In this document: positions 32,984 to 41,457 of the stretch, one piece after another
How the letters are laid out: every line of letters begins with the position of its first letter
How positions within the stretch are numbered: position 1 is the stretch's first letter
NCBI GenBank assembly: GCA_910587555.1
Contig: CAJULV010000011.1
Coordinates: 1 to 58,276, forward strand
Reading direction: 5' to 3'
Origin: an uncultured Acetatifactor sp.
GTDB lineage: Bacteria > Bacillota > Clostridia > Lachnospirales > Lachnospiraceae
DNA length: 58,276 bases
Notes under the pieces: model-generated
Seen by the model: the letters and a program-made list of their open reading frames with translations, nothing else
Database searches by the model: none
What the model was told of the DNA's origin: nothing
Program-made: the position numbers and the translations under genes

Positions 32984-33388
32984 CTACTTCAATACTTCGA
33001 TACGTGCCAACGCCCTCTGCAAAGCAGTCTCTGCTTTGGCGATATCCGTGTTCGGCGCTTTGCCGCTCAAACGTTTCTCTGCACGCTCCCTGGCCGACTT
33101 TGCACGATCTTCGTCGATTTCTCCCGGCCACTCGATGATTTCAGCCAGAATCGTCACGCCTTCCGGCAGAATCTCGGCAAACCCGGAATGCAAGGCCGCC
33201 TTCTTCTCATCTTCCGGCTCGCTGATATGCAGAATGCCCGGCTTCACAATCACCGTCATCGGAATATGGCCCGGCAGCACGCCAATTTCACCTTCTGTTG
33301 TATTGAATTCCACCATGTCCACACGGTTCTCATAGAAAACCCTGTCAGGTGTAATGATGCGCAGAAGGAATTCGTTCTTATCTGCCAT
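32984..33388 (-). CDS. atpC: ATP synthase epsilon subunit
   Basis: The 134-aa protein begins MADKNEFLLRIITPDRVFYENRVDMVEFNTTEGEIGVLPGHIPMTVIVKPG, the beta-sandwich domain, and ends in the helical hairpin (EDRAKSARERAEKRLSG...ALQRALARIEVLK). It is part of the central stalk and inhibits hydrolysis. Last gene of the atp operon; gagggaaacat precedes the ATG. Confidence 0.97.
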   Translation of the reverse strand: MADKNEFLLRIITPDRVFYENRVDMVEFNTTEGEIGVLPGHIPMTVIVKPGILHISEPEDEKKAALHSGFAEILPEGVTILAEIIEWPGEIDEDRAKSARERAEKRLSGKAPNTDIAKAETALQRALARIEVLK

Positions 33389-33513
33389 ATGTTTCCCTCA
33401 TTCCAGTTCCGCATCCTCCCTTCCAGTATCCGGTATCGACACAGGATTTCGCGACGCCAAGTGCCTGCGTCTCTAAATCCTATGGGATCCTGTCCGGGAG
33501 TATGCTGTTTATA

Positions 33514-34902
33514 TTATAATTTTGCCAATACGTCGTCGATGCTGCCGGCGTTCAGGAAATAGCTTTCGGGAATATCGTCATGCTTGCCTTCCAGTATCTC
33601 CTTGAAGCCGCGGATGGTTTCGTTGATAGGCACGTACTTTCCTTCCAGGCCCGTAAACTGTCCCGCAACGAAGAAGGGCTGTGACAGGAATCTCTGTACC
33701 TTACGGGCACGGGATACTACAAGCTTATCTTCCTCGGACAGTTCATCCATACCAAGGATGGCGATGATATCCTGCAGTTCCTTATATCGCTGCAGGATCT
33801 CCTGCACACCGCGGGCCGTCCGGTAATGCTCCTCACCTACGATTCTGGGATCCAGAATACGGGAAGAGGATTCCAGGGGATCCACGGCCGGGTAGATACC
33901 AAGCTCCACGATGGAACGTGAAAGCGTGGTCGTCGCATCCAGGTGTGCAAATGTGGTAGCAGGCGCCGGGTCCGTCAGGTCATCCGCAGGCACATATACG
34001 GCCTGTACGGAAGTGATGGAACCGTTCTTTGTGGATGTAATTCTCTCCTGGAGAGCACCCATCTCCGTCTGCAGGGTAGGCTGGTAACCAACTGCGGAAG
34101 GCATACGCCCAAGCAATGCGGAAACCTCGCTGCCTGCCTGTGTGAAACGGAAGATATTGTCAATGAACAGCAGCACGTCCTTGCCGCCCTTGTCACGGAA
34201 ATACTCCGCCATGGTGAGGCCTGTCAGACCCACACGCATTCTGGCTCCGGGGGGTTCGTTCATCTGTCCGAACACCATGGTGGTCTTGTCGATAACCCCT
34301 GACTCCATCATTTCATGGTAAAGGTCATTTCCCTCACGGGTACGCTCGCCTACACCGGTGAACACGGAATAACCGCTGTGTTCCGTAGCGATATTACGGA
34401 TCAGCTCCTGAATCAATACCGTCTTGCCCACGCCTGCTCCGCCGAACAGGCCGATCTTACCGCCCTTCTGATAGGGGCAGAGCAAATCAACTACCTTGAT
34501 GCCTGTCTCCAGCAGTTCCTTCTCCGTAGCCTGTTCCTCGAACTTCGGCGCAGGCCTGTGGATCGGCTCGTAGGATACCCCTTCCGGAGCCGGTTTATTG
34601 TCAATTGGCTGACCCAAAACATTGAAGATTCGCCCTAATGTCTTCTCACCTACCGGAACGGAAATCGGGGCGCCGGTTGCAACCGCATCCATTCCCCGCA
34701 CCAGGCCATCGGTGCTTCCCATGGCGATGCATCTGACCGTATCGTCTCCCAGATGCTGAGAAACTTCCACTGTCAGCCCGTTGCCCTCTCCGGTAGGAAT
34801 GCGAATTGCTTCGTTAATCTCAGGCAGGCTTCCCTCGTCAAAGCGGATGTCCAGCACCGCGCCGATGACCTGGGTAACCTTGCCCTTGTTTTCTCCTGCC
34901 AT
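33514..34902 (-). CDS. atpD: ATP synthase beta subunit
   Basis: From MAGENKGKVTQVIGAVLDIRF (ATG at 34902 behind gggaggaaagaggtagaa) the protein has 462 aa. Walker A is GGAGVGKTV (154-162), and the conserved VGERTREGNDLYHEM, ALLGRMPSAVGYQPTL and DELSEEDKLVVSRARKVQRFLSQPF are present. It bears the catalytic nucleotide sites of F1. Fits between atpG and atpC. Confidence 0.98.
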   Translation of the reverse strand: MAGENKGKVTQVIGAVLDIRFDEGSLPEINEAIRIPTGEGNGLTVEVSQHLGDDTVRCIAMGSTDGLVRGMDAVATGAPISVPVGEKTLGRIFNVLGQPIDNKPAPEGVSYEPIHRPAPKFEEQATEKELLETGIKVVDLLCPYQKGGKIGLFGGAGVGKTVLIQELIRNIATEHSGYSVFTGVGERTREGNDLYHEMMESGVIDKTTMVFGQMNEPPGARMRVGLTGLTMAEYFRDKGGKDVLLFIDNIFRFTQAGSEVSALLGRMPSAVGYQPTLQTEMGALQERITSTKNGSITSVQAVYVPADDLTDPAPATTFAHLDATTTLSRSIVELGIYPAVDPLESSSRILDPRIVGEEHYRTARGVQEILQRYKELQDIIAILGMDELSEEDKLVVSRARKVQRFLSQPFFVAGQFTGLEGKYVPINETIRGFKEILEGKHDDIPESYFLNAGSIDDVLAKL

Positions 34903-35050
34903 TTCTACCTCTTTCCTCCCGCTTTCACGGGATAATTTCTTTATTACGTAAATTTCTTCACGCATATCCGACATCTTTTATTCTGATAGCCTGCCGCATT
35001 GCCAAACTGCTGCGGGCAGGGCACAAGAGAACATCTCATTCCGTTCACGC

Positions 35051-35911
35051 TCAGCCGAGGGCTTCCGCACCGGCAATAATCTCTGTCAGCTCCTGCGTAA
35101 TGGAACCCTGACGTGCCCTGTTATATTTCAATGTCAGATCGCTTATAATTTCTTCCGCATTGCTGGTGGCATTATCCATTGCCTGCATACGCGCGCCGTT
35201 TTCACTGGCAACCGACTCACGCAGCGCCCCGTAGATCAGGCTGGTCATATATTTCGGAATCAGCATATCCAGCGCTTCCGAGTCTTCCGGCTCGAAATTC
35301 ATGATTGCGGAAGTTTCTTTTTCCGTGTATTCTGCTTCAGGGGTTTCCACCGGAAGCAGCTGCAGCAGGGTGGGGATATGGCTCACCGTATTCTTGAAAT
35401 TGGTATATGCCAGATAGATCTCGCCGATCTCCCCTTCCGCAAAGGATGTCAGAAGCCTGTCGCACAGTGCTGCCGCGTCCTTATACAAAGGACTCTCCAC
35501 AACCTCGGCATCGCATTCCCTCACGAAATAGCCGCCGCGCACAAAAGCGTCCCTGCCCTTGGTACCCAGGCAGTAAATCTCCAAATCCTCTTTCCTCCAC
35601 TCCGGATGCCTGGTCACCAGCTTGATCACATTGGAGTTGTAGCCGCCGGCCAGGCCCCTGTTGGCTGTTATCACAATGACGGCTTTTTTGGAGGAAGCAC
35701 CGGAAGCCAGATATTTGTGGTCAATATGCCCCACCCGCTGCAGAATACTGTTCACAGTATCATACATGCAGGTAAAATATCCCTTGGAGCGTTCTGCGCT
35801 TGCCCTGGCGCGCTGCAGCTTCACGGTGGACACCAGCTTCATGGCTTTCGTAATCTGCTGTGTCCCCTGAATACTGCTCTTGCGGCGCTTTATATCACGC
35901 ATTGATGCCAT
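35051..35911 (-). CDS. atpG: ATP synthase gamma subunit
   Basis: The 286-aa protein has the rotor helices at both ends: MASMRDIKRRKSSIQGTQQITKAMKLVSTVKLQRAR and RMQAMDNATSNAEEIISDLTLKYNRARQGSITQELTEIIAGAEAL, with VIVITANRGLAGGYNSNVI in the middle. Length normal. A gaaagaggatataaat site precedes the ATG. Confidence 0.97.
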   Translation of the reverse strand: MASMRDIKRRKSSIQGTQQITKAMKLVSTVKLQRARASAERSKGYFTCMYDTVNSILQRVGHIDHKYLASGASSKKAVIVITANRGLAGGYNSNVIKLVTRHPEWRKEDLEIYCLGTKGRDAFVRGGYFVRECDAEVVESPLYKDAAALCDRLLTSFAEGEIGEIYLAYTNFKNTVSHIPTLLQLLPVETPEAEYTEKETSAIMNFEPEDSEALDMLIPKYMTSLIYGALRESVASENGARMQAMDNATSNAEEIISDLTLKYNRARQGSITQELTEIIAGAEALG

Positions 35912-35999
35912 ATTTATATCCTCTTTCTATTTAGGCTCGTGAGCATATGAATCTGCCGCTTTCATGCCCACTCGTTATACACTGCATTCAGAAAACATT

Positions 36000-37514
36000 T
36001 CATTTTGCGTGTACAAACTGCTTCTTGAATTCCTCGATGGCCTTCTGAAGCGTCTTCTCGGTCTCGTCGGAAATCACTTTCTCTGACGCGATATTGCCCG
36101 GAACCTCCGCGTATTTCGTATCCAGGAACTCGAAGAACTCCTTCTCGAACCTTGTCACGTCGTCGGCAGGAATATCCAGCAGGTACTTGTGCGTCACCGC
36201 ATAGATAATGATAACCTGGTACTGAACCGGCATGGGCGCATACTGGGGCTGCTTGAGTACCTCGCGGATGCGCTCGCCCTGTGCCAGCTTTTCCTTGGTG
36301 TCATTGTCCAGCTCGGATCCGAACTGCGCAAAGCTTGCCAGCTCTCTGAACTGCGCCAGCTCTGTACGGATGGGAGCGGCAATCTTCTTCATCGCCTTAA
36401 TCTGCGCCGCACCGCCCACTCGGGACACGGAAAGACCCGCATTGATAGCCGGACGGAAACCGGAATTGAACATCTCGGTCTCCAGATAAATCTGGCCGTC
36501 GGTAATGGAAATAACGTTGGTGGGAATATATGCGGATACGTCTCCTGCCTGGGTCTCGATAATGGGAAGCGCCGTCAGGGAACCCCCGCCGTACTCCTCA
36601 TTCATCCTGGCCGCACGTTCCAGCAGCCTGGAGTGCAGATAGAATACATCTCCGGGATAAGCCTCACGTCCGGGCGGACGACGGAGAAGCAGGGAGAGTG
36701 TGCGGTATGCCGTTGCGTGCTTACTCAAATCGTCATACACTACAAGCACGTCTTCTCCCTTTTCCATCCATTCCTCACCGATGGCACAGCCCGAGTAAGG
36801 AGCAATGTACTGAAGCGGCGCAAGGTCGCTTGCCGTAGATACTACTACCGTAGTGTACGCCATGGCGCCATACTCTTCCAGAGTCTTAACAATATTCGCA
36901 ATCGTGGATGCCTTCTGGCCGATTGCCACATAAATACATTTTACGTTCTGCCCTTTTTGATTGATGATGGTATCGATGGCAATGGCTGTCTTACCTGTCT
37001 GCCTGTCGCCGATAATCAACTCACGCTGGCCGCGCCCGATGGGAATCATGGCATCGATAGCCTTGATACCTGTCTGGAGGGGCGTATCCACGCTCTTCCT
37101 GGTGATAACACCGCTTGCCACGCGTTCGATCTTGCGGTATTTGTCTGTCTGAACAGGCCCCTTGCCGTCGATTGGCTGTCCCAGCGCATTGACCACGCGC
37201 CCGGTGAGCGCATCGCCCACAGGAACCTCAACCACACGGCCGGTTGTCTTAACCGTATCGCCCTCATTGATGTTTCTGGCGCTGCCCAGCAATACCACAC
37301 CCACGTTATCTTCTTCCAGATTCAATACCATGCCGTACACTTCACCGGGAAATTCCAGCAATTCACCCTGCATGGCATTTTCCAGTCCATGTACACGGGC
37401 AATGCCGTCCGCCACCTGAATGACCGTACCCACATCGGATACATCAAGTGTGGAAGCATACCGCTTGATCTGATCCTTAATTACAGAACTTATTTCTTCT
37501 GGCCTTAAATTCAT
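36000..37514 (-). CDS. atpA: ATP synthase alpha subunit
   Basis: The 504-aa protein has Walker A GDRQTGKTA (169-177), the alpha signature VVYDDLSKHATAYRTLSLLLRRPPGREAYPGDVFYLHSRLLERAA and the C-terminal helical domain ending FKKQFVHAK. It provides the non-catalytic nucleotide sites and contacts the delta stalk. Placed between atpH and atpG as in the standard order. Confidence 0.98.
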   Translation of the reverse strand: MNLRPEEISSVIKDQIKRYASTLDVSDVGTVIQVADGIARVHGLENAMQGELLEFPGEVYGMVLNLEEDNVGVVLLGSARNINEGDTVKTTGRVVEVPVGDALTGRVVNALGQPIDGKGPVQTDKYRKIERVASGVITRKSVDTPLQTGIKAIDAMIPIGRGQRELIIGDRQTGKTAIAIDTIINQKGQNVKCIYVAIGQKASTIANIVKTLEEYGAMAYTTVVVSTASDLAPLQYIAPYSGCAIGEEWMEKGEDVLVVYDDLSKHATAYRTLSLLLRRPPGREAYPGDVFYLHSRLLERAARMNEEYGGGSLTALPIIETQAGDVSAYIPTNVISITDGQIYLETEMFNSGFRPAINAGLSVSRVGGAAQIKAMKKIAAPIRTELAQFRELASFAQFGSELDNDTKEKLAQGERIREVLKQPQYAPMPVQYQVIIIYAVTHKYLLDIPADDVTRFEKEFFEFLDTKYAEVPGNIASEKVISDETEKTLQKAIEEFKKQFVHAK

Positions 37515-37542
37515 GGATCTGTCGCACCTTTCTTTCAGCCGG

Positions 37543-38097
37543 TCATCCCAGCTGAATTTGTAATAATTGTTTCGTTAAACCGTCCAGTTTTGTACGGACA
37601 CTGCTATCCACCACCCTGTCATTGATGCGGATAATCATCCCGCCAATAATCGAGGCGTCCACCTCGTAATAAATTTCCACTTTCTTATATCCGCTGGTCT
37701 TGAGAAGCTTATCTTCCACCGCTTTCTTCTGTCCCTCGTCCAGTTCCACCGCAGTGGTCACATAAACCACGCCAATCCCGCACGCTTCCTTCACCCTGTC
37801 GGTAAAATACGCAAAAATAGCGTGCAGCTCCCTGTAACGCTCCTTGGACACCACAACCTCCAGCAGGCCTGCCAGTTCATCGCTGGCCCGTCCCCTGAAA
37901 GCCTTCTCCATCACCTGGAGTTTATCCTGCTTCGGTACCCCCGGATGCTTCATCAGCTCATCAAACTGGGGATTTTCCTTAAGTATCTGTTCCACACAGC
38001 GGATTTCTTCCATCAGACTGACAGCCCTGTCCACGCCTGATTCCATGGCCACTTCATACAGAGCTTCGCCGTATGTCTTGGATACTAATTTAGCCAT
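37543..38097 (-). CDS. atpH: ATP synthase delta subunit
   Basis: The 184-aa protein has the OSCP/delta pattern: MAKLVSKTYGEALYEVAMESG, the middle LMKHPGVPKQDKLQVMEKAFRGRASDELAGLLEVVVSKERYREL, and C-terminal ISGG-like IIGGMIIRINDRVVDSSVRTKLDGL. It links F1 to the peripheral stalk. Its start overlaps the atpF end by 13 nt. Confidence 0.95.
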   Translation of the reverse strand: MAKLVSKTYGEALYEVAMESGVDRAVSLMEEIRCVEQILKENPQFDELMKHPGVPKQDKLQVMEKAFRGRASDELAGLLEVVVSKERYRELHAIFAYFTDRVKEACGIGVVYVTTAVELDEGQKKAVEDKLLKTSGYKKVEIYYEVDASIIGGMIIRINDRVVDSSVRTKLDGLTKQLLQIQLG

Positions 38098-38627
38098 GTC
38101 TTATCACCCATTTCCTTTATGGTCTCGTCAATCAGCTGATTCTGCTGCTTCGTGTCCATGGATGCGGCCACAAACTTGCCTGCCATAAGGGATGCCACCA
38201 CAATGATCTCCCTCTTCACATCATCGGACATCTTCTGCTTCTCAAGCTCTGCCTCCACACGGGCCCTCTCCAGAATCCGTGCGGCCTCTTCCTTGGCCTG
38301 GGCAACAATCTGGTTCTCATTTGCCAGCCCTTTCCTGCGCGCTTCGCTTAAGATGGCTTCCGCTTCCTTGTCAATGCCCTGCAGCTTCGTCTCGTATTCC
38401 TTTTTTAAAGCCTGCGCATTCTCCATAGACTGTCTCGCCGTATCCAGTTCAAGCCGGATTTTGTCCTTACGGGCGTTCAGCATCTTCCTCGCAGGATTGA
38501 ACAGAAAATAACTCAAAATAAGGAACAGGAAAAAGATGGCTATGATCATCAGTGTGGAATCAGCCAGCAGCTGCCAGTCCAGGTCAAACAGCCTTGACAT
38601 GGACTCTCCCTCTGTTAAAAGTATCAT
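38085..38627 (-). CDS. atpF: ATP synthase b subunit
   Basis: Starting at MILLTEGESMSRLFDLDWQLLADS (ATG at 38627 with gaaaggaggctaaga) the protein has 180 aa; MSRLFD at 38600 is an alternative with a weaker site. One membrane helix (about 16-36, LMIIAIFFLFLILSYFLF) is followed by FNPARKMLNARKDKI and a long charged helix rich in Glu/Lys/Arg that forms the stator. It overlaps atpH. Confidence 0.95.
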   Translation of the reverse strand: MILLTEGESMSRLFDLDWQLLADSTLMIIAIFFLFLILSYFLFNPARKMLNARKDKIRLELDTARQSMENAQALKKEYETKLQGIDKEAEAILSEARRKGLANENQIVAQAKEEAARILERARVEAELEKQKMSDDVKREIIVVASLMAGKFVAASMDTKQQNQLIDETIKEMGDKTWLN

Positions 38628-38741
38628 TCTTAGCCTCCTTTCTGCCTTTTTACAATACTTCCGGGATATCAAATTCCCGGCGGTGTACGATAGAGGCAGG
38701 CTGTGCCTCCCCCTGGCCGCCCGGAAATTCATCTCACACTC

Positions 38742-38996
38742 TTAAGGCAGAAGGGGTTTTACGAACATCAGCAGGATCGCAACCAGCAGGCCGTACAGAC
38801 CGGTGGTCTCCGCTACTGCCTGACCAAGAAGCATGGTCTGCATAACCTTGGGCTGTGCGCCGGGATTACGTCCCACTGCCGCTGCCGCATGTCCTGCCGC
38901 AATACCCTGTCCTACACCAGGTCCGATACCGGCGATAACTGCCAGACCTGCACCAATTGCGGAACAACCTAAGATAAAGTTTTCATTGAAATCCAT
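38742..38996 (-). CDS. atpE: ATP synthase c subunit with Na+-binding signature
   Basis: The 84-aa protein is a two-helix hairpin with the loop GRNPGAQ (42-48). Gln30 in helix 1 and Val61, Glu63, Thr64, Thr65 and Tyr68 in helix 2 (AVAETTGLYG) correspond to Gln32, Val63, Glu65, Ser66, Thr67 and Tyr70 of the Na+-translocating c ring of Ilyobacter tartaricus, with identical spacing (33 residues from Gln to Glu); only Ser66 is Thr. This suggests a sodium- rather than proton-driven synthase. Perfect site aggaggaaaaacaa before the ATG. Confidence 0.97.
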   Translation of the reverse strand: MDFNENFILGCSAIGAGLAVIAGIGPGVGQGIAAGHAAAAVGRNPGAQPKVMQTMLLGQAVAETTGLYGLLVAILLMFVKPLLP

Positions 38997-39106
38997 TTGT
39001 TTTTCCTCCTGAATGAATTAAAAAAATAAATAAATTAGTTTCGCACGCGAACCGCGCTCTTTCTCAACGGGCGTACCATCACCGCCCGGAAAAGATCTTT
39101 GCCCTT

Positions 39107-39847
39107 TTATCTGCGGGTTCCATCGCCAATCTCATTCGAAATGTATGTCATGGTCAGCATGCAGAATACATACGTCTGAATGGCCCCGGAGAACAAATCA
39201 AAGTACACATGAAGCGCTGCAGGCCAGGCTGTGGCGATCCATCCGAGCAGCCCGTACAGCAATGCCATCATAGCCGTTCCTGACAGGACGTTTGCAAACA
39301 AACGCAATGACAGGGATATCGGCACTGCAACCGCACTGACGACATTAATCGGCATCCAGATAGGCAGCCAGGGCGGCAGGGGCGAACAGAGATCTGCCCA
39401 AATCGTTGCAGGCTTCTGATACTTCCACTTGTTATAGTGGATCATTGAAAATGTCAGAATTGCCAGCGGCAATGTGACACCGTAATCCGCCGTGGGGGGC
39501 CGTAAGCCCAGCAGGCCGGAAATATTGCTGACCAGAATAAAGATAAAAATGGTTCCGATATAATTATAAAATCTCGGAGCGGACTGCCCCATGGAGCCGC
39601 CTACCATATTATCCAGCATCTCAACGATCATTTCCACCACATTCTGGAGACTGCCCGGCACTTCCGACGCTTTCGCCATGCATCTGTTAGCCGCAATGGC
39701 AAATGCAATCAGCAACAGCATAACAATCAGGATACACACATGCGAAGTGGTAATCCACACGGGATGCCCGAAAAAGTTATACTGAAACACGCCATGGATC
39801 ATAAAGTCGACTTCTGACCCGCCGGACAGCAAAATTCCATGTCCCAT
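39107..39847 (-). CDS. atpB: ATP synthase a subunit
   Basis: The 246-aa membrane protein has about six helices. The conserved SLSLRLFANVLSGTAMMALLYG contains the essential Arg of the ion half-channel (RLFAN), and the C-terminal helix QTYVFCMLTMTYI follows. It forms the stator channel that faces the c ring. gtgaggtgagagt precedes the ATG. Confidence 0.96.
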   Translation of the reverse strand: MGHGILLSGGSEVDFMIHGVFQYNFFGHPVWITTSHVCILIVMLLLIAFAIAANRCMAKASEVPGSLQNVVEMIVEMLDNMVGGSMGQSAPRFYNYIGTIFIFILVSNISGLLGLRPPTADYGVTLPLAILTFSMIHYNKWKYQKPATIWADLCSPLPPWLPIWMPINVVSAVAVPISLSLRLFANVLSGTAMMALLYGLLGWIATAWPAALHVYFDLFSGAIQTYVFCMLTMTYISNEIGDGTRR

Positions 39848-39978
39848 ACTCTCACCTCACTTTCTTCAATATTTTGTATTGCTGAGAATGCCGGACAGCA
39901 GCCCTCCTGCAGCCTGCCCCGTCCCGCGAACAGAACGGCATTCCTTCAGAAATGCAGGAATCATGCAGAAATACGGAC

Positions 39979-40449
39979 TCACTGTCCGACCGGGATCTCT
40001 CCCTCCTGTGCGCCGTCCTCCTCCAGCGGCTCCGCAACCGGATCCGTTTCATTGAACAGCCTGTTACACAGTTTATGAGTAATCGGCTGAAAATACGCCG
40101 TTACCTTCAGACTCATATAACCCAGGAAAAAAACAAGCGGGTTCATTGCCTCCGTCAAGGAAACGACAATCAAAACCGCCGCCACGATTACATACCGGAA
40201 CAGATACCCCCTTGTGACAATCCCGGAAGCGTCACTGCCGGCAAAAAGCGCCCTCTCCAGGGTACGGCACATATGTATGCTGGCTGCCACGGCAAACGCA
40301 ACCCCAAACCACAGGCTTGCGGCATAGTTCCATCTGTTCCCTATAGCCAGCGCCCCCACGGCCTGGCACACAATGCCGAAAAACAGCATGCCCAAATGCA
40401 TTTCCAGAAGCGTCCTGTTGCCCTTCCGCAATGCCTCAATTATCCTCAT
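39979..40449 (-). CDS. atpI: ATP synthase subunit I-like membrane protein
   Basis: From MRIIEALRKGNRTLLEMHLGM (ATG at 40449) the protein has 156 aa with four hydrophobic helices (FFGIVCQAVGALAIG, NYAASLWFGVAFAVAASI, RYVIVAAVLIVVSL, NPLVFFLGYMSLKVTAYF) and an acidic C-tail. AtpI-type proteins lie at the start of atp operons and help c-ring assembly. Its start overlaps the end of atpZ by 14 nt. Confidence 0.8.
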   Translation of the reverse strand: MRIIEALRKGNRTLLEMHLGMLFFGIVCQAVGALAIGNRWNYAASLWFGVAFAVAASIHMCRTLERALFAGSDASGIVTRGYLFRYVIVAAVLIVVSLTEAMNPLVFFLGYMSLKVTAYFQPITHKLCNRLFNETDPVAEPLEEDGAQEGEIPVGQ

Positions 40450-40702
40450 CGGAACCACCCTGCCCCTTATCCTGTGCTTCCTCTCCGCACATATGCCTGG
40501 CCATGCGGTATACATTCTGTCCTCCCGCAACGGCCCCTACCGCAAAAAAAAGAATCGTAAGCCAGGAAGTGCCAAGCTTCCCGTCAAGCCAGACCCCCAA
40601 TGCGGACATTGCACAGATGGGTACTATCATATTCAGCCCGAACTGCGTGATCATCGCAAGTGACTGGTATACAATCCGATTGTCGCCTTTGTCTCTCTTC
40701 AT
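40436..40702 (-). CDS. atpZ: AtpZ/AtpI-type ATP synthase-associated protein
   Basis: From MKRDKGDNRIVYQSLAMITQFGLNMIVPICAMSALGVWLDGKLGTSWLTILFFAVGAVAGGQNVYRM the protein has 88 aa and two membrane helices, the layout of AtpZ (ATPase_gene1 family). In other bacteria AtpZ/AtpI form a Mg/Ca-linked helper of F-type synthase. It is the first gene of the operon. Ribosome-binding site weak (gggcggtgcggc). Confidence 0.85.
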   Translation of the reverse strand: MKRDKGDNRIVYQSLAMITQFGLNMIVPICAMSALGVWLDGKLGTSWLTILFFAVGAVAGGQNVYRMARHMCGEEAQDKGQGGSDEDN

Positions 40703-40759
40703 GCCGCACCGCCCGCCGTAAACCGTTTTACAGGTGTCTGGATATTTCCACCATTGTGT

Positions 40760-40788
40760 ATTATACCTATTTTCAGCCGAAATGTCCA
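40760..40788 (-). promoter_or_regulatory. Sigma-A promoter of the atp operon
   Basis: Minus strand: TGGACA (40783-40788), 17-nt spacer, TATAAT (40760-40765), about 60 nt before atpZ. It is divergent from the DUF402 promoter 30 nt away. Confidence 0.85.
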
Positions 40789-40818
40789 GTTCAAATAAAA
40801 AAACAATTGTAAAGACCA

Positions 40819-40847
40819 TTGACGAATTCCCGCGGCAGTTGTATTAT
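40819..40847 (+). promoter_or_regulatory. Sigma-A promoter of the DUF402 gene
   Basis: TTGACG (40819-40824), 17-nt spacer, TATTAT (40842-40847), about 30 nt before the start codon. Confidence 0.8.
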
Positions 40848-40877
40848 TTTAAAAATACATAGCCAAAGGAGCCCGTC

Positions 40878-41357
40878 ATGAATATTTCCAAGATTTACCG
40901 CAAGCGCATTATTCCTGAAGAGTGCATCCTTTTAAAGGATGATATCATCGTCACCCAGAATGAGGAAATCCTCGTCACCAAGTGGAATACCCTAAATCCA
41001 AAAACCGCCTTTTCCCACGGCTGTTCCTGCTTTTTCCTCACGGAAGGCATTAAAATCAGCAAGATTTACCGCAGCGACAACACCCTGCTGTACTGGTACT
41101 GTGATATCGTAGAATATTCCTATGATCCATCCGAAAACGCAATGACGTTCACAGATCTTCTGGCAGACGTCATCATCTATCCCGAGGGCCGGGTAAAGGT
41201 GGTTGATTTGGACGAACTGGCAGAAGCCCTGGAAAAGCATCTGATTACAAAAGAACAGATGATTTCCTGCCTGCGCAGCCTGAACCATCTGCTCTCACTG
41301 GTCTACCGCGATAAATTTGACCGTCTGCAGAACAAGCTGGACAGCCTGGGGCTGTAA
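40878..41357 (+). CDS. DUF402 domain protein
   Basis: The 159-aa protein has the DUF402 pattern: ISKIYRKRIIPEECILLKDDIIV, FLTEGIKISKIYRSDNTLLYWYCDIVEYSYDPSENAMTFTDLLADVIIYPEGRVKVVDLDELAEAL. The Y-x-D ... D-L-x-x-D-V residues match the metal/phosphate-binding core of the FAU-1/Ntdp-like family, which includes nucleoside di/triphosphatases. Which substrate applies here is not clear. Site caaaggagcccgtc precedes the ATG. Convergent with the SleB-type gene. Confidence 0.9.
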   Translation: MNISKIYRKRIIPEECILLKDDIIVTQNEEILVTKWNTLNPKTAFSHGCSCFFLTEGIKISKIYRSDNTLLYWYCDIVEYSYDPSENAMTFTDLLADVIIYPEGRVKVVDLDELAEALEKHLITKEQMISCLRSLNHLLSLVYRDKFDRLQNKLDSLGL

Positions 41358-41415
41358 ACCGTCTCCGTTTTCCGCACACGGCGCATGTACCGCTCCTGTC
41401 CGGAATCAGGCGCCT

Positions 41416-41451
41416 GCCGGACTGCACATATTTTTTCGTGCAGTTCCCGGC
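41416..41451. terminator. Hairpin between convergent DUF402 and SleB-type genes
   Basis: A 12-bp stem with a 2-nt bulge (gccggactgcac 41416-41427, gtgcagt..ccggc 41438-41451) holds a T-rich loop. No T run follows on either strand, so termination is likely but not canonical. Confidence 0.45.
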
Positions 41452-41457
41452 TGAAAA

